Position numbers and translations under genes: made by a program. The notes under the pieces were generated by a model that was not told the origin of the DNA, did not search any database, and saw only the letters and a list, made by a program, of their open reading frames with translations. Shown here in pieces: positions 27,001-35,400 of a DNA stretch of 64,000 nt (its first letter is position 1; every line of letters starts with the position of its first letter). Origin of the DNA: Pachyseris speciosa (taxonomy: Eukaryota > Cnidaria > Anthozoa > Scleractinia > Pachyseridae); assembly GCA_016490735.1 (NCBI GenBank), contig JAEMWC010000664.1, positions 65,001-129,000 on the forward strand, read 5' to 3'.

Positions 27001-30000
27001 GTCTGTTTTTGGCTCATTCGTTTGCAAAACATCAAATCTTCTCTTAGGAGAGACATGTTACAGGTGAGAATACTATGAATATAAATTATCGGTTAAAATC
27101 ATGTCTTATTTGCCCTCAGAGTTAGAATTATTGAGCTTCCTTCAAAGAACTTTGTAAGCGCAACAGAGCTTCCGTTCCCGGGATCACGTCATAAAAGGGC
27201 TGCACCCAATCTCCCCTTAACTCGGTCGTGAAACAAAATGGCGGCGTTTTTGGTCGTAATTTCGAGACTTTACCGGGGCACAGAAAAGTGAAGATTCAAC
27301 CAAATCAAAAAATTTTTTCACGGTTGTGCTTCTAATTCAGAGACGAATCATTTAAAATGAAAAAAATTCTTGGGGTTAGGGGCACTTTAATTGGACAAAC
27401 ACAATGTTGGAAATGCCATTTAGTTGGGGCTTCAGCACCAGCATTGGTGTCGGCCACTGACAGAATGTGTCCACTTGTAGGAGTCGTTTATTGGTGTCTG
27501 CTTACATGAGAAGTGTCTGCTAAAGGTTTTAAGGTGTCCACAAGAGGAAGCCTAGGTGTATAATAATTTAACATCAAGTAATCAATACTACTATTACTAA
27601 AACTACTATTACTAAAAACAAATGTATACAAAAGAAAAATTAATTTTTTCCCTTACCTTATCCTGTCATACAGGTTGTCTTTAATAAACTGCCTGATCAA
27701 CAGACTGGCTTTGTCTGTTAGAATTGAGTGATGGAAAGGAAGGACATTTGGCGCACTAACCAGTCTGCTCCTGATATCATTTAGTTGATCTTGATAAGTC
27801 TTCAATGGAAGGGAAGGATCTTGGATTGCAAACACCTTCACCACACATAGCCCTTCTCTACCAAAAAACAACAATCAAAGGCCAGAAAAGAAAACAAATA
27901 AAATATGTAACAGCAGATAACTTATCACCTTTGGTTATCAAGGACTAAATACACTACCAACTATTATGAACCAACAAAATTACCAGCTCCCAGTTCATGC
28001 TTGTTAACTCAGTTGGTAAAGCACTGCACCGGTATCGCAGAGGTCGTGGGTTCAAATCCCACACAAGCCTGAATTATTTTCAGGCTTTACTTTCACTACT
28101 GCTTAAGTAGTGTTCATAACTGCATGATGATCCTTGATATGTTCATTCTTTAATCTGCAGTTCAAATATTCATTTTCACACTACCAACTATTATTTTCAT
28201 GTCATGTAGCTTACGTTTCTCTAAATTTGCTCTTGAATTCATTGATAAACCATGAAGAGAAAATAAAGGAAATCACTGGCATGAAGGAGATTTGGGTATG
28301 CGATTGTAATTATCATAAAACTGGAAGAACTTTTGCCTTAAATTTCTCCAAGAATTATCAATGCTTTGAGAGGCTATATCAAACACTCAAACGATTGTTT
28401 TATCAGATATCCAAACACCTCGAAAATGGTTAAAAAAAACTTGGTTACAAGTGCCAACCCACTTCTTAGTGATTAGATACATGTATCTCATAAAACACTC
28501 ATCCTCACATTTCATATATTACTTGTCTGAGAAAGAAAAAAATTGTAATTGCTGAATTTCAAAGGTTGACTAGCACTTAAAATTTAATTTCATTTAATTA
28601 CAAGAGAAAATTTGGTTTAGATGCATATGTGCAAAGCAGCTGCACATATTTGTACAACATCACATTCGCATCCAGCCAGTCTCCTTATTAATGAATCCAC
28701 TGATGACACAAAAAGATTTTAGACACTAAAAATTTTATTATCACTAATGGTGTCAGTTTCAATAGTACCGGTATCATACTTTTAACATTACAGATTGCCA
28801 TTAGAAAATGGCTTGCTAAATAAAAGAAATTTTAGTCACCTTGATATAATATAGCAAATTACATGTAAAGTACAAAAGGATATTGGCCATTCATTATTCA
28901 TGAGCAATCTCAAAGATGAATTACTGGCCTTAATTTTGCAGAAAAAGCAATTGCAAATGGAAAGATTTGTTTACCAAAGGTTCCAATCAATGTGTTTTAT
29001 TTAAACTACAAAGCAAACTGCCAAAAGGGTATATGCAAAAATCAATACAAGAAGCTGAGATACTGATTTAGAATTACAAAAATCCCAAAATATGTGAGAA
29101 ATCATTAGAATTTTGCTTTCTTTTCCAAAAATGTACTAAACAAACACTATTTTCTCAACATGCCACATAAAAAAACAACACACTAAAAGCACTTCAAAAC
29201 AGATGATAAACAAGTCCAAACATCATGAAAACATTGCTTTAGTAATTTTGATCCCAACTTGGGGATTGCAGGTTTTGTCCCAAAATTTACAAAAAAAAAA
29301 AAAAGCTTACATGATAGAGTAATGCACATGTCATCGGCTTCCCTGTGGGGTTGACCCCCGGGCTAACCAGGGGGATTGTAAAATCAGTCAAGCAAACTTG
29401 AGGAATTTCCCCAGGGAGTCTTGCATGAAAAAGTCCCCTGGGTGAGGTGTCTCTCAGCTGAAAATTCCCCTGACATCCTTTACAAACTCATTATTTCCCC
29501 TACCCCCTAATCTTTGATTGTAAAACAATGGTGTTTTTTCCCCTACCCTTGGGCAAAGAATCCCATCCATCTCTTTATCTCCCTGGTTGACCCAGTAGTC
29601 GACTCCACAGGGAAGCCTGATTACATCTGCATAAATTTAATTGTCTTTCTTCACCAAGGTCAAGGTATGTTTTGATCAGGGAATAAGACCAGCAGCTGGC
29701 TTACATATCGGATTACATCTTAATCTGCGGTACAGAAATCAATAAACTATCTTTTTTTATTCCAGACATGCATACAAACAAGACAACCTAGAGAATTAAA
29801 AAATGGCACTGAATTATATTTCAACTTACTTATGTTTTGCACGGGCAACTTTAAAAAATCTTGTGCTTCCCAAGCTGTTGAAAAAAGGAAGAAGTAATCA
29901 AACGAAATCGCCTTCTTTAAAGGGGCAGTGTCACGCTATTGTACCATCACTAAAACAAACTTAAAACTGCCAATGCATCAGTGGAAACCTTAAAACAATG

Positions 30001-30814
30001 GTCTAGTTTTGTTGCCAAAGACTGTAGTATTGCATTGACACCATAAACTTCTGTATTCCATGTAAGTTGACGAGGATGGAAATGGATTGAAATTTGAAAA
30101 AACTTGCCAGTTTTTTCAAAATTTCAAGCTATGCATTGAAAAATCAGCCAAAAAATTATTATGGTTAGCTCTTCCTGCTAAAATTTCATTGGAATTCATC
30201 TTGCTTATTCTGTAGGAGCATTTTTTGCACGATAACAGGTAAAAGGCAGTAATTTTGGCAGAATTGAACCAAAAACAGCAAAAATCCCGCCCCTGCAGTG
30301 ATGGGTACTCCCATTGTGGGTACTCCCATTGATGGGTACTCCATTGTAGGACTTTAAATTCATGTAGATGTAGATGTAGATGTAGACAGTGCTCCTTTAA
30401 GAATGTTTAACTTAGCTGAAAGAAGGAAGTAAGAGGCACTCACTTTACCTTAATCTTAAAACTGCATAATTTAAAGAACCTGTCGAAGCCACATTTTTAA
30501 AACATTTTCTCATCCAAGTCTTTGGAAAGAAACCTAAGAATTAGCCCAAATGAAGATGAAATGCTAAGAAAAACATAGTATTGAATTACAGCAAGGGAAA
30601 CAACAGTACACAGGCGGTTCACGTCTTAAAAACAAGTACTGTACAGCTGTACTATTTCTGATCCTCTGGTCGCAAAATTTGCGATCGGAAGCCGCGTATC
30701 AGTCGTTTAGTGCTACGGTTCTTTTCTTCAGATTTCAAAGATTTCTATTCGAACTGCGTGCGCCGATCTATAGCAAAATGAACGTACCTGCAATCGAACT
30801 CAAAGTCTGAAAGA

Positions 30815-30852
<38 letters not shown>

Positions 30853-30879
30853 GGCAATTCCTGAGAGCTGGTTTCCCAT
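372..30879 (-). CDS. PIK3R4: VPS15 / PI3-kinase regulatory subunit 4, 29 exons, complete
   Basis: This protein is the regulatory scaffold of class III PI 3-kinase (VPS34 complex), which makes PI3P on endosomes and autophagosomes. I assembled 29 exons by matching translated stretches to the family order and checking every GT/AG boundary and phase. The coding sum is about 4.2 kb, giving about 1,400 residues against 1,358 in human. The start at 30879 gives MGNQL, the conserved myristoylation start. An in-frame ATG 24 codons upstream (30951) is less likely because it would bury Gly2. Domains in order: kinase (about 25-320), HEAT (about 340-740), linker (about 740-1000), WD40 (about 1010-1400), stop TAA at 372-374. 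All boundaries are GT-AG except one GC donor after 22430. One exon (1949-2105) is shifted by one base. Introns are repeat-rich. Family identity is near certain; individual exon edges are inferred, not transcript-backed. Confidence 0.96.
838..1257 (-). mobile_element. Two same-orientation tRNA-derived SINEs, 250 bp apart
   Basis: On the minus strand each has GCTTCATAGCTCAGTTGGTT (A-box region), then GGTTCAAACCCCGCTGAAGTC (B-box region), a C-T-rich stretch, and a tail with CGCAATTGCATAAATTGCG and ATCATTCTTCATTTGATTTC. The two units (838-1012 and about 1045-1257) are nearly identical over about 170 bp; differences include GAGCTAT versus GAAGTAT. They lie in the last VPS15 intron. The tail type is what I recall from coral SINEs. 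Confidence 0.85.
2217..2638. mobile_element. MITE with AAAAGCTCT terminal repeats
   Basis: The left end AAAAGCTCTATTAA mirrors the right end TTAATAGTAAGAGCTTTT. The interior repeats AATAAGCCCCCC motifs and two C tracts (2232-2247, 2317-2331). It lies in the VPS15 intron between exons 27 and 26. Confidence 0.7.
3096..4690. other. VPS15 intron, no recognised feature
   Basis: The 1.6-kb intron between exons 26 and 25. I saw no coding match, tRNA-like sequence or clear terminal repeat; short open frames here have no family similarity. Confidence 0.6.
5857..5985 (+). repeat. Partial CCAAT-rich MITE
   Basis: Has TTGACAGTAGCGTTTTA at both sides and ATTGGTTGAGATAGTGGCG, GGCCAATCACAGAGCGAGG, CCAAAGCAAAAAGAG in between: the right half of the family. 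It ends 8 bases from VPS15 exon 22. Confidence 0.7.
6418..7160 (+). mobile_element. LINE 3' fragment (non-LTR reverse transcriptase C-terminus)
   Basis: ORF 6527-6889 plus upstream sequence encodes the region after the RT domain: [44 protein letters not shown], typical of the C-terminus of CR1/RTE-like LINEs. A TAG interrupts it just upstream (about 6473). The 3' end has an AAAT repeat tail (about 7129-7152). It is 5' truncated and antisense in the VPS15 intron 6124-7579. Confidence 0.85.
7909..14099 (-). CDS. PIK3R4: VPS15 exons 15-20: end of HEAT region and disordered linker
   Basis: Exons: 14008-14099, 13405-13590, 11803-12004, 10333-10476, 8920-9127, 7909-7972. The first two ([18 protein letters not shown] and the [18 protein letters not shown] segment) are the last conserved helices before the linker. 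The next exons encode low-complexity, Lys/Gln/Ser/Pro-rich sequence whose only clear family marker is [10 protein letters not shown] near 10470. Linkers in this family are poorly conserved, so these exons rest on open frame, splice sites and phase (0, 2, 2, 0, 0, 1, 2) more than on sequence match. Exon 7909-7972 ([15 protein letters not shown]) leads directly into the first WD repeat. Confidence 0.85.
8110..8142. repeat. GAGGGCT short tandem repeat
   Basis: Four units of CTGAGGG in a row within a VPS15 intron. Confidence 0.85.
8233..8402. mobile_element. MITE, terminal repeat GATTTAGCAAAGACAAC
   Basis: The left end CAGATTTAGCAAAGACAAC mirrors the right end GTTGTCTTTGCTAAATCAG. A half copy of the family lies at 20265-20405 in another VPS15 intron. 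Short, non-coding, about 170 bp. Confidence 0.75.
9644..9715 (+). repeat. tRNA-like sequence (SINE head or tRNA pseudogene)
   Basis: GGTGGTCTAGTGGTTAAGAA followed by GGGTTCGAGTTCTGTCC resembles A and B boxes, but the acceptor ends do not pair well and the anticodon arm is poor. It is most likely a SINE head in a VPS15 intron. Confidence 0.5.
10713..10761. repeat. (ATT)n microsatellite
   Basis: About 16 ATT units in a VPS15 intron; likely the tail of the adjacent truncated repeat. Confidence 0.95.
10785..10940 (-). repeat. Partial CCAAT-rich MITE
   Basis: Inverted fragment: TCCAATGAGAAGCAAGACC, ATCGTGACTTGCACGCGCG, TTTTCCCGCGCTTGGCGCC, GGATTTGGTTTTACGGCACT. Flanked on the left by the ATT microsatellite. 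Confidence 0.65.
11370..11710. mobile_element. MITE with AAACGCCGCGGCG-type ends
   Basis: Left ACCTATGTACTCAATTAAACG and right GTTTAATCGAGTAAATAGGGT form an imperfect terminal inverted repeat of about 25 bp. The interior has several CGGCGTTTATTCGAGGG motifs in both directions. In the VPS15 intron next to exon 17 (11803-12004). Confidence 0.7.
13176..13196. repeat. Poly-C tract (21 nt)
   Basis: A C run on plus, hence a G run in the VPS15 pre-mRNA. Similar runs at 2232-2247, 2317-2331 and 19290-19313. Confidence 0.95.
14770..15831 (+). mobile_element. LINE 3' fragment with RT active site YVDD
   Basis: A continuous frame from 14770 to the stop at 15663 (about 297 codons) begins YTNDLPS, has the catalytic YVDD at 14818-14829, then [76 protein letters not shown] and [14 protein letters not shown]. 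This order fits the RT thumb/C-terminal region of a CR1/L2/RTE-type LINE. The 3' end has AATAAA and a TATG repeat (about 15815-15830). 5' truncated, uninterrupted, antisense in a VPS15 intron. Confidence 0.9.
16578..23097 (-). CDS. PIK3R4: VPS15 exons 6-14: kinase C-lobe end and HEAT solenoid
   Basis: Exons: 22971-23097, 22430-22505, 22243-22339, 21453-21535, 20852-20904, 19696-20085, 18686-18982, 16876-17010, 16578-16715. Recognisable blocks include [23 protein letters not shown], the large HEAT exon 19696-20085 ([18 protein letters not shown], then [15 protein letters not shown]), 18686-18982 ([38 protein letters not shown]) and [12 protein letters not shown]. These align in order with vertebrate PIK3R4. 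The HEAT region packs the kinase domain against VPS34 in the known complex. Exon 22430-22505 ends AGAG before GCAAGA, so the following intron uses a GC donor; the phase (AGA G + GA) is right only with that donor. The 53-nt exon 20852-20904 is short but in phase. Confidence 0.94.
17070..17263. mobile_element. MITE with 17-bp terminal repeat AGTATATACCACACAAG
   Basis: AGTATATACCACACAAG (17071-17087) and its exact complement (17246-17262) flank about 158 bp with a secondary hairpin (AAGTACTATTCACCTCCGA and its partner). A likely terminal TA pair flanks it. VPS15 intron between exons 13 and 12. Confidence 0.8.
17266..17371. mobile_element. Palindromic element abutting the 17070 MITE
   Basis: ACAATTATTCACC at the left and GGTGAATAATTGT at the right are perfect complements, with GGATATTTACC / GGTAAATATCC-like inner arms around GCCGCTTCGCGGC. 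A separate hairpin element sits immediately next to the previous MITE. Confidence 0.7.
17595..17785. repeat. MITE-like repeat, ACAGTGAACTCC ends
   Basis: Left ACAGTGAACTCCTTCAGTG and right GGGAGTTCGTTGTATT are imperfect complements around internal GGCGGACACC and GCGGGCACCTTACC motifs. It resembles the strings of ATTAAGCGGCCA-type repeats at 38500-38715 and 51090-51230. In a VPS15 intron. Confidence 0.6.
18020..18670 (-). mobile_element. Two tandem MITEs with GAGCTTAAGCAACGACGACGG-type ends
   Basis: Unit 1 (about 18020-18315) and unit 2 (about 18316-18670) share AAAGAAATGTACCAAAATGT, AAACGCACGTGCAGAG and the end CGTTGCCGTCGTCGTTGCTTTAA. Full family members with both ends are at 35942-36309 and 48638-49011. 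Unit 2 ends about 15 bases from the 5' splice site of VPS15 exon 12 (18686-18982). Confidence 0.75.
19290..19313. repeat. Poly-C tract (24 nt)
   Basis: The longest homopolymer of the window; a G run in the VPS15 pre-mRNA. Confidence 0.95.
19387..19665 (+). mobile_element. CCAAT-rich MITE family, best full-length copy
   Basis: Starts TTTCAATTGAGTGTCATGA, ends ATGCTCAATTGAAAGCC. It contains ACCAAAACCAAAGCA, several CCAATCA / ATTGGTT motifs, GCGCGGGAAAACGCGCGC and GACCAATCACAGAGCGA. Other members: 5857-5985 (partial), 10785-10940 (minus, partial), 32139-32407 (minus), 37806-37950 and 50440-50662 (collinear in the P4HA copies). Confidence 0.8.
20265..20405. repeat. Half copy of the GATTTAGCAAAGACAA MITE
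   Basis: Starts GCTGATTTAGCAAAGACAA, and the interior (GACCAATGGCAGAGCTGCAAA, AGTCGCATTCAGTCC) matches the element at 8233-8402 in inverted order. The far terminus is missing, replaced by the ATA microsatellite region. Confidence 0.65.
20414..20453. repeat. (ATA)n microsatellite
   Basis: About 13 units, next to the SINE at 20455-20726, whose tail it probably represents. Confidence 0.93.
20455..20726 (-). mobile_element. tRNA-derived SINE (same family as 47117)
   Basis: Read on the minus strand: tRNA-like head with GTGGTGAGAGTGCTCGCC and GGGTTCAATTCCCGG, the GTGGGCTGAGTTTGTTGG body, and an ATT-rich tail abutting the ATA microsatellite at 20414-20453. It lies in a VPS15 intron, in sense with the gene. 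Confidence 0.85.
21814..22130. mobile_element. MITE with about 32-bp inverted repeats, palindromic interior
   Basis: AAGCCGCAGCTACACAAGCG at the left and CGCTCGTGTAGCCACGGCTT at the right are complementary through GATTTTTTGCT. The interior has further inverted copies of CACTTGTGTAGCCA and CGCATCACCG motifs, suggesting a nested or duplicated palindrome. In a VPS15 intron; apparent reading frames across it are repeat sequence. Confidence 0.75.
23448..30879 (-). CDS. PIK3R4: VPS15 exons 1-5: N-terminus and protein kinase domain
   Basis: Exons: 30788-30879, 29830-29874, 27657-27857, 24277-24361, 23448-23785. Exon 1 encodes [14 protein letters not shown], with Gly2 as the likely myristoylation site. 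Exon 2 carries the [14 protein letters not shown] strand. Exon 3 has the VVKVF lysine (about residue 53). Exon 5 has [10 protein letters not shown] (about 144-153) where ordinary kinases have HRD, and [10 protein letters not shown] where they have DFG. It continues through [13 protein letters not shown], the activation segment and APE-like motif. The HRD-to-HGD and DFG-to-D-x-A-S changes are usual in VPS15, so they mark orthology and not decay. Junction phases 2, 2, 2, 0 and 2 all restore the reading frame. A disordered insert between the PERF motif and PEMDIFSAG is Ser/Asp-rich. Confidence 0.95.
23896..24205. mobile_element. Head-to-head SINE pair in a VPS15 intron
   Basis: 23896-24018 is a minus-oriented tail fragment of the family seen at 838, lacking the tRNA head. 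24028-24205 is a plus-oriented copy with GCTTCATAGCTCAGTTGGTT, GGTTCAAACCCC and the tail. The two tails are inverted around about 24022, giving a potential hairpin in the transcript. Confidence 0.8.
25145..27433. mobile_element. Nested non-autonomous DNA transposons, 2.3 kb
   Basis: The outer ends AAGCCCCAGCTAAAC (about 25146) and GTTTAG-type GTTGGGGCTTC (about 27432) are inverted, with matching TTGGACAAACA motifs inside each end. Nested within is a second palindrome: ATTGGATTTGGTTGAATCC at about 25467 mirrors GAAGATTCAACCAAATC at about 27290, and GACGTCATCCCGGGAACG at about 25575 mirrors GTTCCCGGGATCACGTC at about 27173. No protein-coding frame was recognised inside. Located in the VPS15 intron between exons 4 and 3. 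Confidence 0.65.
28000..28135 (+). mobile_element. tRNA-derived SINE, related family
   Basis: Head TTAACTCAGTTGGTAAAGCA and GTGGGTTCAAATCCCAC give A and B boxes, followed by a GCCTGAATTATTTTCAGGC hairpin and the tail with TTCATAACTGCATGATGATCC. It is in VPS15 intron 2, antisense to the gene. A tail fragment of the same kind is at about 43435-43480. Confidence 0.8.
28136..29336. other. AT-rich VPS15 intron sequence
   Basis: Part of intron 2, between the SINE and the 29337 MITE. AT-rich, no recognised gene or repeat; the open frame at 28134-28433 resembles nothing known to me. Confidence 0.6.
29337..29617. mobile_element. MITE with GGCTTCCCTGTGG ends
   Basis: GGCTTCCCTGTGG (29337-29349) and CCACAGGGAAGCC (29605-29617) are exact complements, and GGTTGACC / GGTCAACC continue the arms imperfectly. 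281 bp, non-coding, in VPS15 intron 2. Confidence 0.8.
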
Positions 30880-32138
30880 CTCACTGCCTCGCGTGAAATG
30901 GCCAATCGACACGGAAGCATAACCACTCAAGATCCCTTCAATACGGGCCAAGCGTAACTACTTGCACCCTCAAAGAGTCGTCACTTCATTTTAAACCTCC
31001 AAAAGCTTCAGCGATGAAACATTTTTTCAATGTTTTGTAAGAAAACAACCCCAGAAAGTTTGTTTTGCGGTGAGGAGGCACACGGAACAGCGCACCAACT
31101 TAGCAGCCTCGCCGTATTAGCAGAAATCCGCTGGCCTACGGCCGGCGCCTTCCACGCGTGATCCCACGCGTGTAATTTTGTTATTTTCTTTGGGTAAGCA
31201 ATACGAAATTTTTAATTGAAGGCTTTCCTAGGACAACACTCTACTCGCTTGTCGTCATGTTGAAATTTTGAAAGGTTGCCCTCGAAAAATGGCGGTGTTA
31301 GGCGTCTTTGTGCCCTTGCGTGCGATTTTATTAAAATTAAATCCTAATGAAGACATGAAAACGAGAAAAACCTGGGATTTTTTGGGACTGTGACAGCGTC
31401 TGCCTTACAGTAAAAATATTCAAGGATTTACTAATTTTTCCCCTCGATTGATTAAACAAAAAAAAAAGCTAATAAAAGAGATGAACTAATAAAATTGTTA
31501 ACATTGAGATTTTATAAATACAGCCAGGGTTCGACGGGTAAATTATAACAGCGACACATACAGAAAAGAAAATGCTATACTTAAACATTACATGCTCAGA
31601 GAAAACAAGAGCCCGTGGATTTGCCGGGCCAGGCCCCTAGCTCGTTTTATTATCCTCGCAGCCTCGAGTGTTGTGTCATGGGGGTTAACTCCTTCATCCT
31701 TCATAACATTTCAAAAGAACTTATACCGCAATCAAAAGAGAAACATATGAACACTTAATGGTAAATAAAGCTTTGTTTATTATATAATAAAATTATTCCG
31801 TGACGAGGGGATGTATTAAATAAGCTGATTACATGGTACTACCTTTTTTTAAATTCCAAATCGAAACAGGCTTCTCAGGCACCCAATAGATAGTCTGCAA
31901 CTCGTTTCATCTGCTAATTTCTGATAATAAGCTGACATGGTACATGGTAGACACACAGCCCTTGCTAGCAAAGATAAATAGAAGTGTGCACTAAGAAAAA
32001 GAATTTTAGTGCATGATTTCAGTTATGCTCGGCGATCTAGTAAATGCTTTCTTAATAGAGAATATTTCCCTTTCTAGCTACGCCAATCCTACTCCACCTC
32101 GAGAGATCGAAGATCGAAAGCGGCTGGTTGCCGGTTTT
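30880..32138. other. Intergenic region upstream of VPS15
   Basis: It lies between the VPS15 start and the repeat at the 3' end of P4HA copy 1 and must hold the VPS15 promoter (minus strand). GC-rich patches (31085-31160, CCGGCGCC) near the start are compatible with a CpG-type promoter, but no specific element can be assigned. Confidence 0.5.
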
Positions 32139-32407
32139 CAATTGAGTATCGAAAGTAAATTGCGTTTTGCTTTGGTTTTGCATTGCTTCGCTCTGTGGTT
32201 GGCCAGCAAAACTTGGGCCTCTTTTCAGCCAATGAGAAGCAAAACAACATTGAACCAATCGCGACCTGCACTAGCGCAGTTTCCCGGCGGCGCTTTTAGA
32301 CGTGATTTCTTCGAACTCTGATTGGGTCATTACACTGTTTCGGTCTGCTGTGACAGGCAAGAGTAATCATTTTGGTTTGGGTTTTAGGAAAATCAACTGA
32401 AAACTGC
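32139..32407 (-). mobile_element. CCAAT-rich MITE at the left edge of the P4HA duplication
   Basis: On plus it runs TTTTCAATTGAGTATCGAAAG to GAAAATCAACTGAAAACTG, with CTCTGTGGTTGGCCAGCAA and CCCGGCGGCGC in between. Its last roughly 20 bases (about 32387-32407) are also present in copy 2 at 41967-41992, but the rest is not, so the duplication boundary falls inside the element. Confidence 0.7.
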
Positions 32408-32431
32408 TCTATACGGGGAGGATTTAGAGTG

Positions 32432-35400
32432 TCATTCATTGGGCGACAAGCCACATCTGCGGCGGAACTCTTGTCCATGCTCGTGAATCCATTTGTTAGA
32501 GACTGAAAACAATGAACATATGCAGCATAGTCAGTAACGTATTTGGATAAGACTTAAATCGGATTTAATAATATGTCCTATACCCATCAAGCTTAATGGT
32601 AATGGCGTCCAAGGTCAAATCTGCAGAGACACACGGTGTGCTCAAGGCCACAGGCGTTCAGCGAATCGCCTTCTCTCGCTTACACGGAGAATTAAATTAA
32701 AGCAAAAATTGTTTTGCATGAAATTAGTTCTTCCAATCATTCAGGTCCAGAGTAAAGCATAGGTTAAGTCTTTCTTAATGACCAGAATACAGAGGGGGCG
32801 AAACTTACCCCATTTCGTTCCGACTATCACTGGACAGGAAGCATGGCGCGTGGATCCATCAGGCTCACCTGATTTATGGAGATTGAACCAAAAAGCTGCA
32901 GTACCCTGAATAAGCAAGAAAAGGACAATGAAACAATTTTAAGTAAAAATATTCGAACAAAATCATTGCGTGTCTTATATCAACAGAAAAGCAAGCCAGG
33001 ATTAGTGGAAGGGAATGATCATAGAACGCTTTGTAAACGGACGCAGATCGGCAGCATACCGTTTGGTGTGACCGGAAATTCAACGATGCTTAGCACGTGC
33101 GTTTGTGGACAAGCATCCAAGATGATAGAACTTCAAGACAACTGTTCGGCAAATTTTACTTCTTAGTAATAGGCTAATGGGGATGTGCGCTGGATGGGGT
33201 GGCATTTTCACCACTGGATTGACTATAATGGGGTTGCATTTTCAACATGTTAGAGTTACTAGAATGGGTCGCACATTTTTTGGGATTTTGGGGTAAATGT
33301 ACCAAAATGGACACCAGAATGTTTGAACTGTAGGTAAAAAGTTCAGTGTTCTACATTCAGTTTGACAAATGCGTCAATTCTTTTTAGGATGACCTACTTA
33401 AAAGGCTTTACAAGGTAGATGCATAAACAGAAAGTGACTAAGTTGGGATCACGAAAATCACATTTGCCCACAAGTGACTAAGATGGGGTCTATATTTGGC
33501 CACAGAATAGACTATAATGAGGAGTAGGGGTTCTGAGAGGCTAGCGGCACATACCCAGGAAAAAGTTACCCAGGTATACCCCCTCCCCTCCGGGGATGCA
33601 ACAGTCAGGACCACGTGGTGCAACACTATACACATTTACTACTGTTCCAGGCATTTAGATAATGAGAAACAGCAAACGCCGACTTACGAGCAAAAAATGT
33701 TGCGAGCGGGGAAAAATGAGAGCCAGATAGTTTTTCTTGTTCCATATCTGATTTGAACGCCTAAAAACGGGCTAGCCCAACTCAGGGAAAGCGTTCGAGC
33801 AAACGTTGTACCAAAGATTTCATCTACACAATCAAAAGTTAGAATGACTTGAAATGTGCGTCAGTAGCTGTTTCGGACTTAAATGGTGAAATAGAGTTGT
33901 ATATAGAGAACCACTAGACAGTGAACTTATCACTTATTAAATATAAGAAATAATACCTTTTGAGGTTTGATGATGGTTTCTGCGTCAAGGAACACGGTAG
34001 AACCTCCTGCTTCTACGTCAGTCATCTGAGAATACACAAGCAAGTCAGTGACTATTCATACTCAATGGTTCTTGGACCGGAAAACTTCAGTAACCCGAAT
34101 TGCATTTTGAAGTTGAAAATTGGCCACTTCGCTCAGTGAAGTCCTATCAGTGAGTGACTAAAATTGAATGCCGTTTCATGAGTCTATCATCAGAGATTGG
34201 TTCTGGAAACACGCAGAAAATGTGACATATCTAAATTTGCAATTTATATTTTCTTATATTATAGTTACATGGATAAAATACAGTGCCTCTCCGAAGGTTG
34301 AGTAATGCTAGAATGTAACAGACCCATTATGCGCACGAGCAGACCATTATTAAGGTAGGCTCTGGGCCAATGAAAAGGAAAGGAAAAAGTATCGAATGAT
34401 AATGGTCTTTAATTCTAACAAAATAAAACTACATATCCTATGTAGACGATCTAAATGTGAATAAATAGTGACAAAATAAGAGTACTGTGACTGGATCGAC
34501 GCCTGAATCATTTCAGTCCTTCCTTCCACAAACACGATGATCTTCTATGCATTCAAGTCTCATCCTTTCTTACTTCCTCATTCCTGCCTGCGAGACAAGC
34601 AGTCAAATCAACTTACATATATTAAAACAGTAGCAATCCTATTACCCATGCCCAACTGGAAGATGGCGGATTTCTTGGTCTGCCAGAAGAAAATGTAAAG
34701 GACATTAATTGAAGAACAATAATAGAAATGATTGAAAATAAAATGTGAGAGTCTGAAGATAATTAAACTGCAGTGAAATTTACCAGCGCGTGATCGACGT
34801 GTGGTTCATATTGACCGGCAATACCGTAATTAACAACCTACAAAAAGAATAACCGTAGTTAAGCCTAACTTTGCAAATTAGCCACTATTTGTAAAATATT
34901 TTAGGGATGCTTTGGTTCTAGACGTCTTGCCTCAATTAGTCATAGACATATCTGTATATGTTAGCTTTAGTTTATTCTTTTGCCAGTTACCTGAAGCGCC
35001 TCGCAATGAACCCGTGCCGTTGATAACCCTGTCGAGGCTTCTAGTTTCAAGCTCAGCCGTTCAATGACTTCCCCTTCATAATCCTCCAACCATCCACTGA
35101 AACGGAGCAAAGAAAACTAATTTTATAGTTTTTTGGCCTGTTAGAGAAACTTTTTGTTTCTGAAAAACGTGCGTCCATGTTACACTGAAGCTGTCCGAGT
35201 CTTCAGAGCTTTGGTCAAAGAGTTCCGGGGGGTCGACGGTGGTCTCCCCGCTGTTTTATCGTTTCCTTTACGAAAAAGCTTTACTGAGCCTCCTTTTTCT
35301 CTGCCAGCGTGTAAAAATGGATACGGGAGAAAAACTCCTGCGATAGGATACTTCCCATCCAGGGAAGCAGTTGTAATCGTACTCACGTGGATAAATAATT

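Noticed and set aside
30879..30951. Upstream in-frame ATG for VPS15
   Set aside because: It would add 24 unmatched residues before the conserved MGNQL myristoylation start.
32013..32321. 102-residue plus-strand open frame
   Set aside because: It spans a CCAAT-rich MITE in inverted orientation and has no protein similarity.
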